A stretch of DNA of 64,000 bases from Gammaproteobacteria bacterium HGW-Gammaproteobacteria-1 (GTDB taxonomy: Bacteria; Pseudomonadota; Gammaproteobacteria; Thiohalomonadales; Thiohalomonadaceae): the NCBI GenBank assembly GCA_002840095.1, contig PGZL01000005.1, positions 62,001 through 126,000 of the forward strand, read 5' to 3'. Positions within the stretch are counted from its first letter, which is position 1; every line of letters begins with the position of its first letter. Both the position numbers and the translations under genes were made by a program. Below the pieces are notes generated by a model. The model worked only from the letters and a program-made list of their open reading frames with translations. It searched no databases and had not been told where the DNA came from. This document shows positions 62,088 to 64,000 of this stretch, in pieces.

Positions 62088-62219
62088 GGTTGCCGGCCGC
62101 CGGGATGGGGCAAGTTTATCATCCACATCGAGGTATCGCGCGAGCCACGGAGATGCCGACGGGACGTGTGCTTGCGGTATAGTAGGCGGGTTCAATCCCA
62201 CCCGGCCTCCAAGCAAAAC

Positions 62220-62972
62220 ATGAAGATACTCATCAGCAACGATGACGGCTACCAGGCCCCCGGCATACGCTGCCTGGCGCAGCACCTGGGCGCCATCGGC
62301 GAAATCACCGTGGTGGCGCCGGAGCGCGACCGCAGCGGGGCAAGCAACTCCCTGACCCTGGAAAACCCCATCCGTGCCGTGGTCATGGACGACGGCGTCA
62401 TCCGCGTGGACGGCACCCCCACCGACTGCGTTCACCTGGCCATCACCGGCCTGCTGGACGACGAGCCGGACATGGTGGTCTCCGGCATCAACGCCGGGTC
62501 CAATATGGGCGACGACGTCATCTATTCCGGCACGGTGGCCGCGGCCATGGAGGGGCGCTTCCTGGGCCTGCCGGCCATCGCCGTCTCCATGGCCAGCCAC
62601 AAGCCGCAGCATTTCGACACCGCCGGCAGGGTGGCGGTGTGCCTGGTGCGCCAGTTGCTGGCCAATCCGCTGCCCAAGGACACCATCCTCAACGTCAACG
62701 TGCCCGACGTGCCGTGGGAACAATTGCAGGGGTTCGAGGCCACCCGCCTGGGCCAGCGCCACAAGTCCGAGGCGGTGATCCGGGCCGAGGACCCCCGCGG
62801 CAGGCCCATCTACTGGGTCGGCCCCGCCGGCGCCGAGCAGGATGCCGGGCCCGGCACCGATTTCCATGCGGTGCGCAACCAGCGGGTGTCGGTGACGCCC
62901 ATCCAGGTGGACCTCACCCGGCACAACGCCATCGCCGGCGTGGCCGACTGGCTGCGGAGCTGCCCCCTGTGA
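62220..62972 (+). CDS. surE: 5'/3'-nucleotidase SurE
   Basis: The 250-aa metal-dependent nucleotidase/exopolyphosphatase has ligands D8-D9 ([11 protein letters not shown]), S39 ([11 protein letters not shown]) and an Asn in [10 protein letters not shown]. It starts at ATG 62220; a TATAGT -10-like box lies at 62178-62183. No SD is visible. The stop overlaps pcm by one base, the conserved surE-pcm order. Confidence 0.96.
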   Translation: MKILISNDDGYQAPGIRCLAQHLGAIGEITVVAPERDRSGASNSLTLENPIRAVVMDDGVIRVDGTPTDCVHLAITGLLDDEPDMVVSGINAGSNMGDDVIYSGTVAAAMEGRFLGLPAIAVSMASHKPQHFDTAGRVAVCLVRQLLANPLPKDTILNVNVPDVPWEQLQGFEATRLGQRHKSEAVIRAEDPRGRPIYWVGPAGAEQDAGPGTDFHAVRNQRVSVTPIQVDLTRHNAIAGVADWLRSCPL

Positions 62973-63631
62973 TGCGCGGGAGCGCTGGTATCGGCATGAC
63001 CTCGCAGCGCACCCGCGAGCGCATGGTGACGCGGCTGATGGAGCAGGGCATCCGCGACCTGCGGGTGCTGGAGGTGATGCGCAGCCTGCCGCGCCACCTG
63101 TTCGTGGACGAGGCCCTGGCCACCCGTGCCTACGAGGACACCGCCCTGCCCATAGGCAACGGCCAGACCATTTCCCAGCCCTACGCCGTCGCGCGCATGA
63201 CCGAAGCCCTGCTGGACGGCGGCCGGCTCGCCAAGGTGCTGGAGGTGGGTACCGGTTGCGGCTATCAGAGCGCGGTGCTGGCGGCGCTGGCGGGCGAGGT
63301 GTTCAGCGTCGAGCGCATCGGCGACCTGGTGCGCCGCACGCGGGAGCGGCTGCAGGGTTTGCAGGTGCGCAACGTGCGCATCCGCCACGGCGACGGCTAC
63401 GCCGGCTGGGCCGAGCACGGTCCCTATGACGGCATCCTCGCCGCCGCCGCGCCTACCCAGGTGCCGGCGGCGCTGCTGGAGCAGCTGGCCGAAGGCGGAC
63501 GCCTGATCGTGCCGGTGGGGGAGCGGGGCGGCCAGCAGCTGCTGCGCATCAGCCGTGTCGACGGCGAGATCAAACAGGAAGTCCTGGAGACGGTGAGCTT
63601 CGTGCCCATGGTGCACGGGGCCGGCCAGTGA
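62972..63631 (+). CDS. pcm: Protein-L-isoaspartate O-methyltransferase
   Basis: Repairs isoaspartyl residues in aged proteins. The 219-aa protein has [35 protein letters not shown], motif [17 protein letters not shown] and the C-terminal [10 protein letters not shown] at 62972 overlaps the surE stop; an alternative ATG at 62996 ([10 protein letters not shown]) is also family-like. Confidence 0.96.
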   Translation: MRGSAGIGMTSQRTRERMVTRLMEQGIRDLRVLEVMRSLPRHLFVDEALATRAYEDTALPIGNGQTISQPYAVARMTEALLDGGRLAKVLEVGTGCGYQSAVLAALAGEVFSVERIGDLVRRTRERLQGLQVRNVRIRHGDGYAGWAEHGPYDGILAAAAPTQVPAALLEQLAEGGRLIVPVGERGGQQLLRISRVDGEIKQEVLETVSFVPMVHGAGQ

Positions 63632-63638
63632 GGTTGTG

Positions 63639-64000
63639 ATGAAGCTGTTTTCCGCCCTGTACACGCGCGTGATGCGCTGGTCGGCCCACCCCCATGCCGC
63701 CCGCTATCTCGCCACGCTGAGTTTCGCCGAATCCTCGTTTTTCCCCATCCCGCCCGACGTGATGCTGGCGCCCATGGCGCTGGCGCGGCGGGAGCGGGCC
63801 TGGCACTACGCGCTGCTCACCACCCTGGCGTCCGTGGCCGGCGGCGTAGCGGGTTACCTCATCGGCTATTTCGCCTTCGAGCTGGTGGAGCCGCTGATCC
63901 GGCAGGCCGGCTACTGGGAGCGCTACGAGCACGTGCGCCTATGGTTCGACGCCTGGGGCTTCTGGGCCATCTTTCTCGCCGGCTTTTCGCCCATCCCCTA
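63639..64000 (+). CDS. yqaA: YqaA-like membrane protein, DedA/SNARE-associated family (cut by window edge)
   Basis: The first 120 residues are visible: MKLFSALYTRVMRWSAHPHA, then FAESSFFPIPPDVMLAPMAL, which is the re-entrant motif of the family, a membrane segment (TTLASVAGGVAGYLIGYF) and FLAGFSPIPY at the edge. The family includes lipid transporters and scramblase-like proteins; the function of YqaA is unclear. GAGG lies 6 nt before the ATG. It follows pcm by 7 nt. Confidence 0.85.
   Translation, partial: MKLFSALYTRVMRWSAHPHAARYLATLSFAESSFFPIPPDVMLAPMALARRERAWHYALLTTLASVAGGVAGYLIGYFAFELVEPLIRQAGYWERYEHVRLWFDAWGFWAIFLAGFSPIP

Noticed and set aside
62639-62971. Long N-terminal extension of pcm inside surE
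   Set aside because: It is out-of-frame surE sequence rich in Arg/Pro; the family start lies at 62972 or 62996.

Overview
The window is 64 kb of chromosome from a GC-rich gammaproteobacterium. Gene order is the classic gammaproteobacterial one: map/rpsB-tsf-pyrH-frr-uppS-cdsA-dxr-rseP-bamA-skp-lpxD-fabZ-lpxA, then rnhB-dnaE-accA-tilS-pyrG-kdsA-eno-ftsB-ispD, then ispF-truD-surE-pcm. Protein sequences and the gnnA/gnnB pair suggest a deep-branching lineage near Chromatiales or Acidiferrobacterales; this placement is inference. No rRNA, tRNA, CRISPR array, prophage or insertion sequence was seen.

Layout. 1-8.3 kb: agmatine catabolism (aguA-aguB), a small exported protein, the radical SAM protein YgiQ, and an RND efflux pair facing a LysR regulator. 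8.3-18.6 kb: a RelA-type (p)ppGpp enzyme, sfsA, a WbuC-like cupin, a TPR-methyltransferase, rlmA, glnD and map. 18.6-31.2 kb: translation factors, isoprenoid and phospholipid precursors, outer-membrane assembly and early lipid A synthesis, mostly overlapping or closely spaced genes. 31.2-35.1 kb: lpxB with gnnB and gnnA, all on the opposite strand, flanked by palindromic repeat islands. 35.1-47.1 kb: rnhB to ispD. 47.1-57.8 kb: an accessory block that splits ispD from ispF. It holds a repeat composite, pbpC, a giant alpha-2-macroglobulin with an LprI-type lysozyme-inhibitor domain, rhlE and a TumE/TumA toxin-antitoxin pair. 57.8-64 kb: ispF, truD, a chemoreceptor, a Smr-domain protein, surE, pcm and the start of a YqaA-like membrane protein.

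How the genes fit together. The core encodes the cell envelope and its precursors: undecaprenyl-PP, CDP-diacylglycerol, MEP-pathway isoprenoids (dxr, ispD, ispF), BAM assembly (bamA, skp, rseP), lipid A (lpxD, fabZ, lpxA, lpxB) and Kdo (kdsA). gnnA and gnnB beside the lpx genes predict a lipid A built on 2,3-diamino-2,3-dideoxyglucose. A methionine at the acyl-length ruler position of LpxA predicts C10 3-hydroxyacyl chains. The pbpC/macroglobulin pair looks like a periplasmic defence and repair module.

The most unusual feature is the intergenic DNA. At least fifteen gene junctions carry inverted-repeat elements. Many have arms made of two to four imperfect copies of a 7-14 nt word, and the words differ between islands although the architecture is shared. 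Some are nested. Several abut start codons of genes that lack a visible Shine-Dalgarno sequence.
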